Of a stretch of 64,000 nt of DNA, positions 52,510 through 61,125 are shown one piece after another. The notes beneath the pieces were generated by a model. It had not been told where the DNA came from. It made no database searches and saw only the letters and a program-made list of their open reading frames with translations. A program made the translations under genes and the position numbers. This stretch comes from Sunxiuqinia sp965230765 (lineage in GTDB: Bacteria > Bacteroidota > Bacteroidia > Bacteroidales > Prolixibacteraceae), in contig CBDDLR010000001.1 of the NCBI GenBank assembly GCA_965230765.1, positions 868,001 to 932,000 of the forward strand. The letters run 5' to 3'. The first letter of the stretch is position 1; the number at the start of each line of letters is the position of its first letter.

Positions 52510-55500
52510 TTATTCAATTATGTATAGGTCTTGAATTTCTTTTTCAGAAATCACTCGATCGTATATTATTAATTCATCTAAAGATCCTTTAAAGAATCTT
52601 TCATTCTTGCTGTGAGCTCCATGATTCATGCCAATTCTAATTGATGAAAGATTCCCATTTTCAGGATTATTATCATATAGATATATCCCGCTACTAACTA
52701 CATCAACGTAAAGTGAAACTGATTTATTAGACGCATTTCTAGTCACTACGACATGATGCCAGTAGTCGAAACTAATAGAACCTCCAGTCAAAGGAGTGTC
52801 ATGGTCTGTTCCGCTATCACTTTCGTGTGTATATTCGAGGTAATTTGCATCTCTAAAAATTAATCGATACAAAGCATTTGTCTGGTATTCATCCGTGTAA
52901 CCTCCCTGACAAGTAATAATTCCCCTTACTCCACTATTTGATTCAGTTTTTATCCAAAATGAGATTGACATATCTCCGGTGATCTTAAGTTCATCAACGT
53001 TACCAATGTCGATATAATCATTATAACCGTCAAAATGGTAGGCTGTTTCAGATTCTCCAAGATGCCCCTGGACTAAAAATGATCCATAAACGCTACCGTG
53101 ATAATCATTTCCACTCTCATCATTGGCATTACCATCAAATGGATAATACGCTACCATTCCATCAGTTGGTATTTCAGGGACATTTTCAATATAGATCGTA
53201 ATTGTAGAAACCGATGAAAGGCTCTCCACTGCATCATCCTCGATTTTTACAACCAGTTCATATTGATCCTCTGATTCATAATCCAATTCCCCGGAGACTG
53301 ATATCTCACCACTAAATTCATCCACTATAAATGGTGATTCCCCTCCACTGGTTATTAGGTAACTGATTTGCTGCCCGTTATCTGTGTCTTCTGCCTGGAT
53401 TGTCCCTACCAGTGTTCCAAGTTCGCTGTTCTCCAGCACCTGGAATGATTGATCTGAAACTAAAGGGGCTTCATTTATATCTTGGATTTCAACAATTATC
53501 GTTGCAGATGATGACTTGCTTTGGGGAGCATTATCAGTAACCTCAACAATCAGTTCATATTGATCCTCGGATTCAAAATTCAAGTCTCCGGAAACGGTAA
53601 GCGCTCCTGTTTTAGCATCAATAATAAATGGAACTGTTCCTGCATTTGTTATTTGGTAGCTTAATTCCTGATCTGTATCAGGATCATTTGCCTCAATTTT
53701 TCCAACCTCAGAACCAAAATCTGAGTTCTCTACTATCTGAAACGATTGTGCTGATATAACCGGAGCATTATTTGGCTCTCCTACCTGTATGGTAATAGTT
53801 GCACTAGCTGATAAAACTTCATCACCATTATCATGCACGTTTACCTGAAGTTCGTAAATGTTCTGGGACTCATAGTCCAACAAGTTAGAAACCCTAATTA
53901 ACCCTGTAGACTGATGGATTTCAAAAGGCAAATCGCCTGCCTCAACAAACTCATATGTTAGTTGTTGATTCTGGTCAGGATCACTAGCTATGACAGTTCC
54001 AACAACATCGTCAATTGAACTATCACCTGAAACTTCAAAAGACTGATCGGAAATCTCTGGGGATTCGTTCACATCATTGACAATTATTGTTATGACAGAA
54101 GATGATGATTGACTCTCAGGTCCATTATCTGTTACCTCAACCGTCAGCTCATATTTGTTTTTCTGCTCATAGTCCAATGCTTTGGAAAGGGACAATATCC
54201 CTGTTGCTGAATTTAACACAAAGGGGGCATCGCCTGCATAAATAAATGTGAGCTCCTGACCCTGGTCCTGGTCCTTTGCAAGAATTTCTCCTATTTCAAT
54301 TCCTACTTCGCTATCTTCATCAACCTGAAATGTTTGTTGGGAAATATCGGGTTGATCATTTGTATCTTCAATCACAATAGTGATTTTTGCCGATGAACTT
54401 AGCATTTCAGCACCATTATCTTTTACCAACACATCAAACTCATAGCGATTTTTCGTTTCAAAATCTATTGATCCGGTCAACACAATAACACCTGTACTTG
54501 GATCAATGGAAAAAGGCACCCCATCATCAACAGGAATAAGATAGGACAAAACCTGCCCCTCATCACTATCGGTAGCAATCACAATTCCAACCTCTGTGCC
54601 GGGAAGGCTATTTTCAACAACTAGAAAGGATTGGTCTTCAATCTCCGGGGCATCATTCGAATCTTCAATTATAATGGTAATTGTAGAAGAAGCGGAAAGG
54701 CTATCTATGCCATTGTCCTTTACTTCCACGTCAAAAACATACTTATTTATGGATTCATAATTCAAGGTGTCTGAAACCGTTATGACCCCGGTGCCCGCTC
54801 CTATTGAAAACGGTAAGTCCTCTTCGGGATCCACAGCGCAGAAAGCTAGTTGCTGTCCCTGATCCGGATCTGTTGCCGTAATTGTGCCTACTTCTTCTGA
54901 AACATTTACTTTTTCGGAAACACGAAAAGTTTGTTCTTGAATTTCAGGGGCCTCATTGATATCTTCAATATTTATTACAACCAGCGATGTGGAAAATATG
55001 GTTGAATCGGATTCATACTCAGCTTTTACACCAATAATAAATTGCTCCTGTTCTTCATAATTTAAGTAAGAAGCATCTTCAATATAGATGTTGCCTGACT
55101 GATCCATTCTGAACACACTATTATCATTGCCATTTTTTATCTCAAAAAGAACTGTATGACCATCATCAGCTCCAGTGTACTCTAGTTTACCTACAAAAGT
55201 CCCTTCTTCTGCAGTCTCAGGAACTGAAAACTCCTGTTCGTCCAAAAGTGGCATATCCAACACATTTTCTATAATAATGGTAATTGTTGCCTGTGCCGAC
55301 AAAGCATCAGAAGAGCTCTCCCTTACCTCAACAGTAAATGTATATTTTTGCGTTGTCTCAAAATCAAGTTCAACCCCTTCTTTCAATGTTATTGTTCCAG
55401 TAAGCAGGTCAATTTTAAATGGAAAATCATCACCAACCCCTATGAAGCGAAATGTTAAAGACTGGTCTGAATCAGGATCTATTGCCTCAATTATTGCAAT

Positions 55501-55638
55501 GTCAACATCCACAGAACAGTTCTCAGGTACTGTAAATGTCTGATCATTTATTGAAGGCGGGCTATTATGCTCTTCAAGACAGGATAAACAGAAAATAAGA
55601 AAAAAGGAAACCAACAGGGGCAGATAAAAACGGTTCAT
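52510..55638 (-). CDS. Large lipoprotein with eight cadherin-like repeats and a LamG domain
   Basis: A 1042-residue surface-type protein. The signal peptide ends in C-L-S-Cys20, a plausible lipobox. Eight cadherin-like repeats of about 99 residues start near 28, 130, 230, 330, 429, 527, 625 and 724; each has a QTF/QSF-V-E-N entry, ATDPDxGQ, PFSID-TG and LDYE-x-x-x-Y elements, with Asp-rich linkers fit for calcium. A LamG/concanavalin-type domain (about 826-1042: GMVAYYPFDGNANDESGN, FDGYNDYIDIG, GSLDELIIYDRV) closes the protein and could bind glycan. No T9SS sorting domain. It lies directly after the glycan locus, convergent with wbpB-like. Adhesion or glycan binding is inferred. Confidence 0.88.
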   Translation of the reverse strand: MNRFYLPLLVSFFLIFCLSCLEEHNSPPSINDQTFTVPENCSVDVDIAIIEAIDPDSDQSLTFRFIGVGDDFPFKIDLLTGTITLKEGVELDFETTQKYTFTVEVRESSSDALSAQATITIIIENVLDMPLLDEQEFSVPETAEEGTFVGKLEYTGADDGHTVLFEIKNGNDNSVFRMDQSGNIYIEDASYLNYEEQEQFIIGVKAEYESDSTIFSTSLVVINIEDINEAPEIQEQTFRVSEKVNVSEEVGTITATDPDQGQQLAFCAVDPEEDLPFSIGAGTGVITVSDTLNYESINKYVFDVEVKDNGIDSLSASSTITIIIEDSNDAPEIEDQSFLVVENSLPGTEVGIVIATDSDEGQVLSYLIPVDDGVPFSIDPSTGVIVLTGSIDFETKNRYEFDVLVKDNGAEMLSSSAKITIVIEDTNDQPDISQQTFQVDEDSEVGIEIGEILAKDQDQGQELTFIYAGDAPFVLNSATGILSLSKALDYEQKNKYELTVEVTDNGPESQSSSSVITIIVNDVNESPEISDQSFEVSGDSSIDDVVGTVIASDPDQNQQLTYEFVEAGDLPFEIHQSTGLIRVSNLLDYESQNIYELQVNVHDNGDEVLSASATITIQVGEPNNAPVISAQSFQIVENSDFGSEVGKIEANDPDTDQELSYQITNAGTVPFIIDAKTGALTVSGDLNFESEDQYELIVEVTDNAPQSKSSSATIIVEIQDINEAPLVSDQSFQVLENSELGTLVGTIQAEDTDNGQQISYLITSGGESPFIVDEFSGEISVSGELDYESEDQYELVVKIEDDAVESLSSVSTITIYIENVPEIPTDGMVAYYPFDGNANDESGNDYHGSVYGSFLVQGHLGESETAYHFDGYNDYIDIGNVDELKITGDMSISFWIKTESNSGVRGIITCQGGYTDEYQTNALYRLIFRDANYLEYTHESDSGTDHDTPLTGGSISFDYWHHVVVTRNASNKSVSLYVDVVSSGIYLYDNNPENGNLSSIRIGMNHGAHSKNERFFKGSLDELIIYDRVISEKEIQDLYIIE

Positions 55639-55833
55639 TTTAATAAACTTATGGTTAGTTCTTCAAATTTCATAAAAAATAGAAGATTAACAAAATTTTG
55701 TGAGAATAATTATTGTGAACTTTTAGATTGAATATGGGGATGTTTCACAAACTATACTTAAAATTATTCAAGCTGAAGTTATTTTCCTAAATTTAGTAGG
55801 TTCAAACAATCTACTAATCATAACTTTTGGCTT

Positions 55834-56631
55834 ATGGAAAAAACCAATACAGAACCAAAACTATCCAATAAAATATACGAACAAGAACTGGGCAAGCTCC
55901 AGATAGAGTTAGTAAAACTTCAGGAATGGATTAAGTTGAAAGGATTAAAAGTAGTTGTACTTTTTGAAGGCCGTGATGCCGCAGGCAAAGGAGGAACTAT
56001 AAAGCGAATCACTCAATCTTTGAACCCACGGATATGCAATGTGGTCGCACTGGGCACCCCAACCGAAAAGGAAAAAACACAATGGTATTTTCAACGGTAT
56101 GCGGCACATCTCCCGGCAGCAGGGCAAATGGTTTTGTTTGACCGGAGCTGGTACAACCGTGCCGGGGTTGAACGCGTGATGGGCTTTTGCACCAATGATG
56201 AATACTGGGAATTTTTACGCTCCTGCCCCAACTTTGAGCGCATGTTGATCCGTTCCGGGATTGTTCTTATTAAATATTGGTTCTCGGTAAGTGAAGAAGA
56301 ACAGGAAAAAAGATTTAAAGCTCGAATAGCTGACCCAACCAAACGTTGGAAACTGAGCGATATGGATTTAAAATCGAGGGAATACTTCATCGAATATTCC
56401 AAGGCAAAAGATGAAATGTTTGCATACACCGACACCAAGCTCAGCCCTTGGTATGTGGTGGAAGCTGACGACAAAAAACGGGCACGTTTAAATTGTATTA
56501 GTCACCTGCTATCGATGATTCCTTATCAAGATTTGACCCCCGAACCGATACAATTGCCAGAGCGGGTTGAGAACAAAGGCTATGTGCGTCCGCCGCTCGA
56601 AGAAATGACTTACGTTCCAAAAGTATTCTAA
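55834..56631 (+). CDS. ppk2: Polyphosphate kinase 2
   Basis: A 265-residue single-domain PPK2, which uses polyphosphate to phosphorylate nucleoside di- or monophosphates. Walker A is FEGRDAAGKGGTIKR (44-58), Walker B FDRSWYNRAGVERVMGF, and a lid region RIADPTKRWKLSDMDLKSR follows. Length and motifs fit class I PPK2, favouring ADP/GDP, though class cannot be settled by eye. Monocistronic; it shares a terminator with the convergent glyS. Confidence 0.93.
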   Translation: MEKTNTEPKLSNKIYEQELGKLQIELVKLQEWIKLKGLKVVVLFEGRDAAGKGGTIKRITQSLNPRICNVVALGTPTEKEKTQWYFQRYAAHLPAAGQMVLFDRSWYNRAGVERVMGFCTNDEYWEFLRSCPNFERMLIRSGIVLIKYWFSVSEEEQEKRFKARIADPTKRWKLSDMDLKSREYFIEYSKAKDEMFAYTDTKLSPWYVVEADDKKRARLNCISHLLSMIPYQDLTPEPIQLPERVENKGYVRPPLEEMTYVPKVF

Positions 56632-56634
56632 CAA

Positions 56635-56664
56635 AAAAGGAGCTCCCTGCGGAACTCCTTTTCA
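56635..56664. terminator. Bidirectional terminator between ppk2 and glyS
   Basis: AAAAGGAGCTCC (56635-56646), loop CTGC, GGAACTCCTTTT (56651-56662). A-run on one side and T-run on the other suit both converging genes. Confidence 0.85.
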
Positions 56665-56679
56665 TTTTGCGTTATCTGA

Positions 56680-58233
56680 TTATTTCAACTTTTCGAAAAG
56701 CTTTTTAATACTGATTTGCTCTGTAACTATTCCTTTTAATTTATCAATAGCTACCCTTTCCTGTTCCATGGTATCGCGAAAACGAATGGTAACTGTTCCA
56801 TCTTCCAACGTTTGGTGGTCAACAGTTACACAGAAAGGTGTACCAATGGCATCCTGGCGACGGTAACGTTTACCAATTGAATCTTTTTCATCGTATTGGC
56901 AATTAAAGTCAAACTTCAGCTCATCAATAATCTCACGGGCTTTTTCGGGAAGGCCATCTTTTTTTACCAATGGCATCACAGCCAATTTAATTGGAGCAAG
57001 TGCAACTGGTAATTTTAATACCACACGTGTATCTTTTTTGCCATTCGCAGATTCTACTTCTTCTTCGCAATACGATGCAGAAATTACCTGAAGGAACATG
57101 CGGTCAACACCAATAGATGTTTCAACTACATAAGGCACATACGATTCACCCAATTCAGGGTCGTAATATTGAATCTTCTTTCCTGAATACTCCTGATGCT
57201 GCGATAAATCGAAATCAGTACGTGAATGAATTCCCTCAACTTCTTTAAAGCCGAATGGAAATTTATATTCTACATCTACAGCTGCATTGGCATAGTGTGC
57301 TAATTTCTCATGCTCGTGGAAACGGTAATTTTCATCGCCAAAACCTAATGCTTTGTGCCATTTCATGCGGGTTTCTTTCCATTGGGCAAACCAATCAAGT
57401 TCTGAACCAGGACGAACGAAAAATTGCATTTCCATCTGTTCGAACTCACGCATTCGGAAAATAAACTGGCGAGCTACAATCTCATTACGGAAGGCTTTCC
57501 CAATTTGTGCAATCCCGAATGGGATTTTCATCCTTCCGGTTTTTTGCACATTCAGGTAATTCACGAAAATACCTTGAGCTGTCTCAGGACGAAGGTAAAC
57601 TTTCATGGCACCATCGGAAGTTGAACCCATTTCAGTTGCAAACATCAGGTTGAACTGGCGTACATCTGTCCAGTTGCGGCTACCACTGATCGGGCAAACA
57701 ATCTCCTGGTCAATAATAATTTGCTTCAGCTCTTCAAGGTCGTTATCATTAAGGGCTTTTGAAAAACGTTCATGAAGCTCATTCCATTTTTGCTGATTTG
57801 CTAATACCCTTGGGTTGGTATCACGGAATTGTTTTTCATCAAAAGCGTCACCAAAACGTTTTTGTGCTTTGGCAACTTCCTTGTTCATTTTTTCTTCGAA
57901 CTTAGCCAATTGATCTTCAATCAATACGTCGGCACGGTATCTCTTTTTCGAATCCTTATTGTCAATCAACGGATCATTAAACGCATCAACGTGGCCGGAA
58001 GCTTTCCAAATTGTTGGGTGCATAAAAATAGCTGAGTCAATCCCAACCACATTTTCATGCAACAGTACCATACTATCCCACCAATATTTTTTAATATTAT
58101 TTTTTAGTTCTACACCGTTTTGCCCGTAATCGTAAACTGCACCCAATCCATCATAAACTTCACTCGACTGGAACACATATCCGTATTCCTTGCAGTGGGC
58201 TATCAGTTTCTTAAAAACATCTTCCTGCGCCAT
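56680..58233 (-). CDS. glyS: Glycyl-tRNA synthetase, dimeric (eukaryotic-type) form
   Basis: A 517-residue class II synthetase of the alpha2 GlyRS type, not the alpha2beta2 form. Motifs: GLGAVYDYGQNGVELKNN near the N-terminus, MHPTIWKASGHVDAFNDPL (51-70 region), RPETAQGIFVNY (motif 2) and TSIGVDRMF near the C-terminal half; an anticodon-binding domain closes it. A DUF4834 gene lies just upstream. Confidence 0.96.
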   Translation of the reverse strand: MAQEDVFKKLIAHCKEYGYVFQSSEVYDGLGAVYDYGQNGVELKNNIKKYWWDSMVLLHENVVGIDSAIFMHPTIWKASGHVDAFNDPLIDNKDSKKRYRADVLIEDQLAKFEEKMNKEVAKAQKRFGDAFDEKQFRDTNPRVLANQQKWNELHERFSKALNDNDLEELKQIIIDQEIVCPISGSRNWTDVRQFNLMFATEMGSTSDGAMKVYLRPETAQGIFVNYLNVQKTGRMKIPFGIAQIGKAFRNEIVARQFIFRMREFEQMEMQFFVRPGSELDWFAQWKETRMKWHKALGFGDENYRFHEHEKLAHYANAAVDVEYKFPFGFKEVEGIHSRTDFDLSQHQEYSGKKIQYYDPELGESYVPYVVETSIGVDRMFLQVISASYCEEEVESANGKKDTRVVLKLPVALAPIKLAVMPLVKKDGLPEKAREIIDELKFDFNCQYDEKDSIGKRYRRQDAIGTPFCVTVDHQTLEDGTVTIRFRDTMEQERVAIDKLKGIVTEQISIKKLFEKLK

Positions 58234-58264
58234 AATTTTTGATTTTATTTCTTCTTTTTCTGAA

Positions 58265-58522
58265 TTATTCTACTTCTTCAAAGTCAACATAATCGCCATC
58301 ATCTTTTGAATAGCGGTTGTTTTTTCCCTGATTTCTTTCAATCGTCACATCTCCTTCTTTTCTACGGTTCTCCTTTTGGAAGTTTCTCTTTTGCTGTTGC
58401 GAACCCATAAACATGGGAACAAGTACTTTACCAACAAACCTGATGATGTAATAAATTGCAACAATCACCAGCAATGTTCTAAGAAAACCAGCTATAAAAA
58501 GAATAATAGTTAATTGCATCAT
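58265..58522 (-). CDS. DUF4834 small membrane protein
   Basis: An 85-residue protein with one or two N-terminal transmembrane segments (about 3-36) and a charged, Gly/Lys/Asp-rich cytoplasmic tail ending in DGDYVDFEEVE. It matches DUF4834, a small Bacteroidota family of unknown function. Two adjacent ATGs could start it (58522 or 58519). It lies 31 bases upstream of glyS on the same strand. Confidence 0.8.
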   Translation of the reverse strand: MMQLTIILFIAGFLRTLLVIVAIYYIIRFVGKVLVPMFMGSQQQKRNFQKENRRKEGDVTIERNQGKNNRYSKDDGDYVDFEEVE

Positions 58523-58621
58523 AACGGTTGAAAATCAGCGGCTGTAAAATTAGTAATTAATTGCTAAATGAAAATTAAACATTACTGAGAGTTTCAGTTG
58601 AAGTGAAACTCTCAATTTGAT

Positions 58622-58649
58622 TTGTTGAATAAGAAATTTTCTACCTTTG
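58622..58649 (+). promoter_or_regulatory. Promoter of pyrH
   Basis: TTG (58622-58624), 17 bases, then TACCTTTG (58642-58649), matching the -33/-7 pattern. It ends 17 bases before the pyrH start codon. Confidence 0.65.
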
Positions 58650-58666
58650 CACAAAACCTCAAAAGA

Positions 58667-59377
58667 ATGACAAAATACAACCGGATTTTACTCAAACTTA
58701 GTGGCGAATCGCTCATGGGAAACCAAGAATATGGAATTGACCAAAACCGACTGAAAGAATATGCAAATCAAATCAAAGACATTGTTGATTTAGGCGTGCA
58801 GGTAGGCATCGTTATTGGCGGTGGCAATATTTTCAGGGGATTAAGTGGCGCAGCCAATGGTTTCGATAGAGTTAAAGGTGACCAAATGGGTATGCTGGCA
58901 ACTGTTATAAATAGCCTCGCCCTAAATTCAGGCCTACAATCAGTCGGCTTAAAATCACGCGTATTAACAGCTATCCGCATGGAGCCTGTTGGTGAATTTT
59001 ATTCGAAAGATAAAGCCATTGAAACACTCGAAAAAGGTGAAGTTGCTATTTTTTCAGCTGGAACGGGAAACCCATATTTTACCACTGACACAGGCTCTTC
59101 ACTGAGGGGAATTGAAATAGAAGCCGATGTAATGCTAAAAGGCACCCGGGTGGATGGTGTTTACACAGCCGACCCTGAAAAAGATCCTTCAGCAAGCAAG
59201 TTTGATGAAATCTCGTTCGATGAAATTTACAGTCGCGGATTAAAAGTGATGGATTTGACTGCTACAACCATGTGCAAGGAAAATAATTTGCCAATTGTTG
59301 TATTTAATATGGACAAGGTAGGCAACCTGAAAAAGGTAGTTTCAGGCGAGAATATTGGAACTTTAGTGCATGTCTAA
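58667..59377 (+). CDS. pyrH: UMP kinase
   Basis: A 236-residue hexameric UMP kinase of the amino-acid-kinase fold, making UDP for RNA and for UDP-sugars such as those of the wbp pathway. Motifs: RILLKLSGESLMG, VIGGGNIFRG, FSAGTGNPYFTTDT, ADVMLKGTRVDGVY. The frame is open from a TTG at 58622, but that codon lies in the promoter; the ATG at 58667 gives the family N-terminus. frr follows after 108 bases, a common order. Confidence 0.96.
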   Translation: MTKYNRILLKLSGESLMGNQEYGIDQNRLKEYANQIKDIVDLGVQVGIVIGGGNIFRGLSGAANGFDRVKGDQMGMLATVINSLALNSGLQSVGLKSRVLTAIRMEPVGEFYSKDKAIETLEKGEVAIFSAGTGNPYFTTDTGSSLRGIEIEADVMLKGTRVDGVYTADPEKDPSASKFDEISFDEIYSRGLKVMDLTATTMCKENNLPIVVFNMDKVGNLKKVVSGENIGTLVHV

Positions 59378-59441
59378 AATGTTTTTTTAAGCATTTTTAT
59401 TTAAAATCATTAAGAAATTTTAAGGATTATTTAATTTTTTC

Positions 59442-59449
59442 TATATTTG
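59442..59449 (+). promoter_or_regulatory. -7 promoter element for frr
   Basis: TATATTTG matches TAnnTTTG, 36 bases before the frr start codon, so frr may be transcribed independently of pyrH. Confidence 0.5.
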
Positions 59450-59485
59450 CTCACAGTGAAATACTGATTCGATTGCTATTATTTT

Positions 59486-60049
59486 ATGGAAGAAGAAATT
59501 CAATTTATACTAGATGTTTGTAAGGAAAAGATGGAATCTGCCGTCAAGCATTTAGAAAATGAATTGGTTCATATACGTGCTGGAAAAGCTTCACCAAGAA
59601 TGCTTGATGGTGTAATGGTTGATTACTACGGAAGTATGACACCTCTTAACCAGGTTTCGAACCTGAGTACACCTGACGCAAGGACAATTGCTGTTCAGCC
59701 TTGGGAAAAAGCAATGATTGCCCCTATAGAAAAGGCAATTATGACAGCGAACCTGGGTTTCAACCCTGAGAATAATGGTGAAATCATACGAATCAACGTT
59801 CCGCCACTTACTGAAGAACGCCGTAGAGACCTTACTAAACAAGTAGGTCAGGAAGGCGAAAATGCAAAAGTAAGTATTCGGAACGCGCGTAAAGACGCTA
59901 ATGATTCGTTGAAAAAATTATTGAAGGACGGTTTGTCAGAAGATCTTGAAAAAGATGCCGAACACGAGGTTCAGGAATTGACCAATGGTTTCGGCAAAGA
60001 AGTTGACAAACATCTTGAGGATAAGAACAAAGAGATTTTAACGATATAA
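59486..60049 (+). CDS. frr: Ribosome recycling factor
   Basis: A 187-residue RRF, which with EF-G splits post-termination ribosomes. Family features: ELVHIRAGKASPRMLDGVMVDYYG near 26-49 (quoted in part: HIRAGKASPRMLDG), TPDARTIAVQPWE, LTEERRRDLTKQV. Long-helix heptads make up the rest. Length normal. Strong terminator 55 bases downstream. Confidence 0.97.
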   Translation: MEEEIQFILDVCKEKMESAVKHLENELVHIRAGKASPRMLDGVMVDYYGSMTPLNQVSNLSTPDARTIAVQPWEKAMIAPIEKAIMTANLGFNPENNGEIIRINVPPLTEERRRDLTKQVGQEGENAKVSIRNARKDANDSLKKLLKDGLSEDLEKDAEHEVQELTNGFGKEVDKHLEDKNKEILTI

Positions 60050-60103
60050 TTGTTTCTAGTTTTCTGTTTTCTGAACATTGTTTAATTGTTTTCATGGCTT
60101 TGA

Positions 60104-60131
60104 GGCAGCTTGTTGAAGCTGCCTTTTTTTT
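60104..60131 (+). terminator. Intrinsic terminator of frr
   Basis: GGCAGCTT (60104-60111), loop GTTG, AAGCTGCC (60116-60123), then eight T. Confidence 0.92.
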
Positions 60132-60237
60132 GTCTTAATTTTTCCCCTTTCGCTTATCAAAAAGTATGTTTCATTTTTAATTTCATTAGGATTAGCTTAA
60201 TTTTAATCACCCATTACTTACCATTAATATCAAAAGA

Positions 60238-61020
60238 ATGATCGGACTGGTAGATTATCATATGCATAGCTTGTTATCTGACGGAGCAAATTCTTACGAG
60301 GAAATGATCATGCAAGCTATTTCTTTAGGATTAGATGAAATTGGATTTAGCGACCACGTGTGTATCAAGCCCGTAAACTGGGCAATTTCGATGGTTGATC
60401 TCCCGGTAATGACCCAGCAAATAATGGAACTGAAAGAACGGTACGCTAATCAAATTACCATCCGGTATGGTATTGAAATGGACTACTTCCCCGGCAAGGA
60501 AGAAGAAATCAGATACGTAATCAATAGTCTTCCTCTCGACTATGTAATTGGCTCAGTTCATTTTATTGGCGACTGGAACTTTGACACTGACAAATCCTTG
60601 TATGGCAAATGGACAAACGACGAAGTATATAGAATGTATTATGAAATCGTTCAGCAACTGGCCAAATCCAGGTTATTTGACATAGTTGGCCATCTTGATA
60701 TCATCAAAAAGTTCCGAATTTATCCTGAAACCGACCAGACTCAACTTGTAGAAGAGACGTTAAAAATCATTAAAGAAAACGATTTGGTTGTTGAGCTGAA
60801 CACTGCGGGAATAGATCGGCCATGTGCTGAATTTACGCCTAGCCCAGCGATAATTGAACAATGTTACCACCAGCATATCCCACTTACGATTTCGTCCGAT
60901 GCTCATAAAGCAAACCAAATTGCACGTCATTATATTTCTGCCATTGAACTTTTCAAAACTATTGGTGTAGAAGAAATTGTTAGGTTTGAAAACAGGGAAC
61001 GAAAAATGATGAGATTTTAG
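60238..61020 (+). CDS. PHP-domain phosphatase, HisJ-type
   Basis: A 260-residue PHP-fold metallophosphoesterase. Metal ligands are in DYHMHSLLSDG (6-16), GFSDH (about 36-40), EMDYF, GSVHFIGDW and SSDAHKANQ near 220. It is most like HisJ histidinol phosphatases, which remove phosphate from histidinol phosphate, but no other his gene is near, so a broader phosphatase role is possible. Confidence 0.85.
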   Translation: MIGLVDYHMHSLLSDGANSYEEMIMQAISLGLDEIGFSDHVCIKPVNWAISMVDLPVMTQQIMELKERYANQITIRYGIEMDYFPGKEEEIRYVINSLPLDYVIGSVHFIGDWNFDTDKSLYGKWTNDEVYRMYYEIVQQLAKSRLFDIVGHLDIIKKFRIYPETDQTQLVEETLKIIKENDLVVELNTAGIDRPCAEFTPSPAIIEQCYHQHIPLTISSDAHKANQIARHYISAIELFKTIGVEEIVRFENRERKMMRF

Positions 61021-61098
61021 ACCTTATGAATCTTCAAAATTGAATTACCCGGAGACTTTTAACTGACATTTATTACTCCTGTGATTGAACAGAAGTTG

Positions 61099-61106
61099 TA
61101 TCTTTG
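61099..61106 (+). promoter_or_regulatory. -7 promoter element for dxs
   Basis: TATCTTTG, matching TAnnTTTG, 19 bases before the dxs ATG. Confidence 0.55.
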
Positions 61107-61125
61107 AAAATTAATTTCTGAATGA

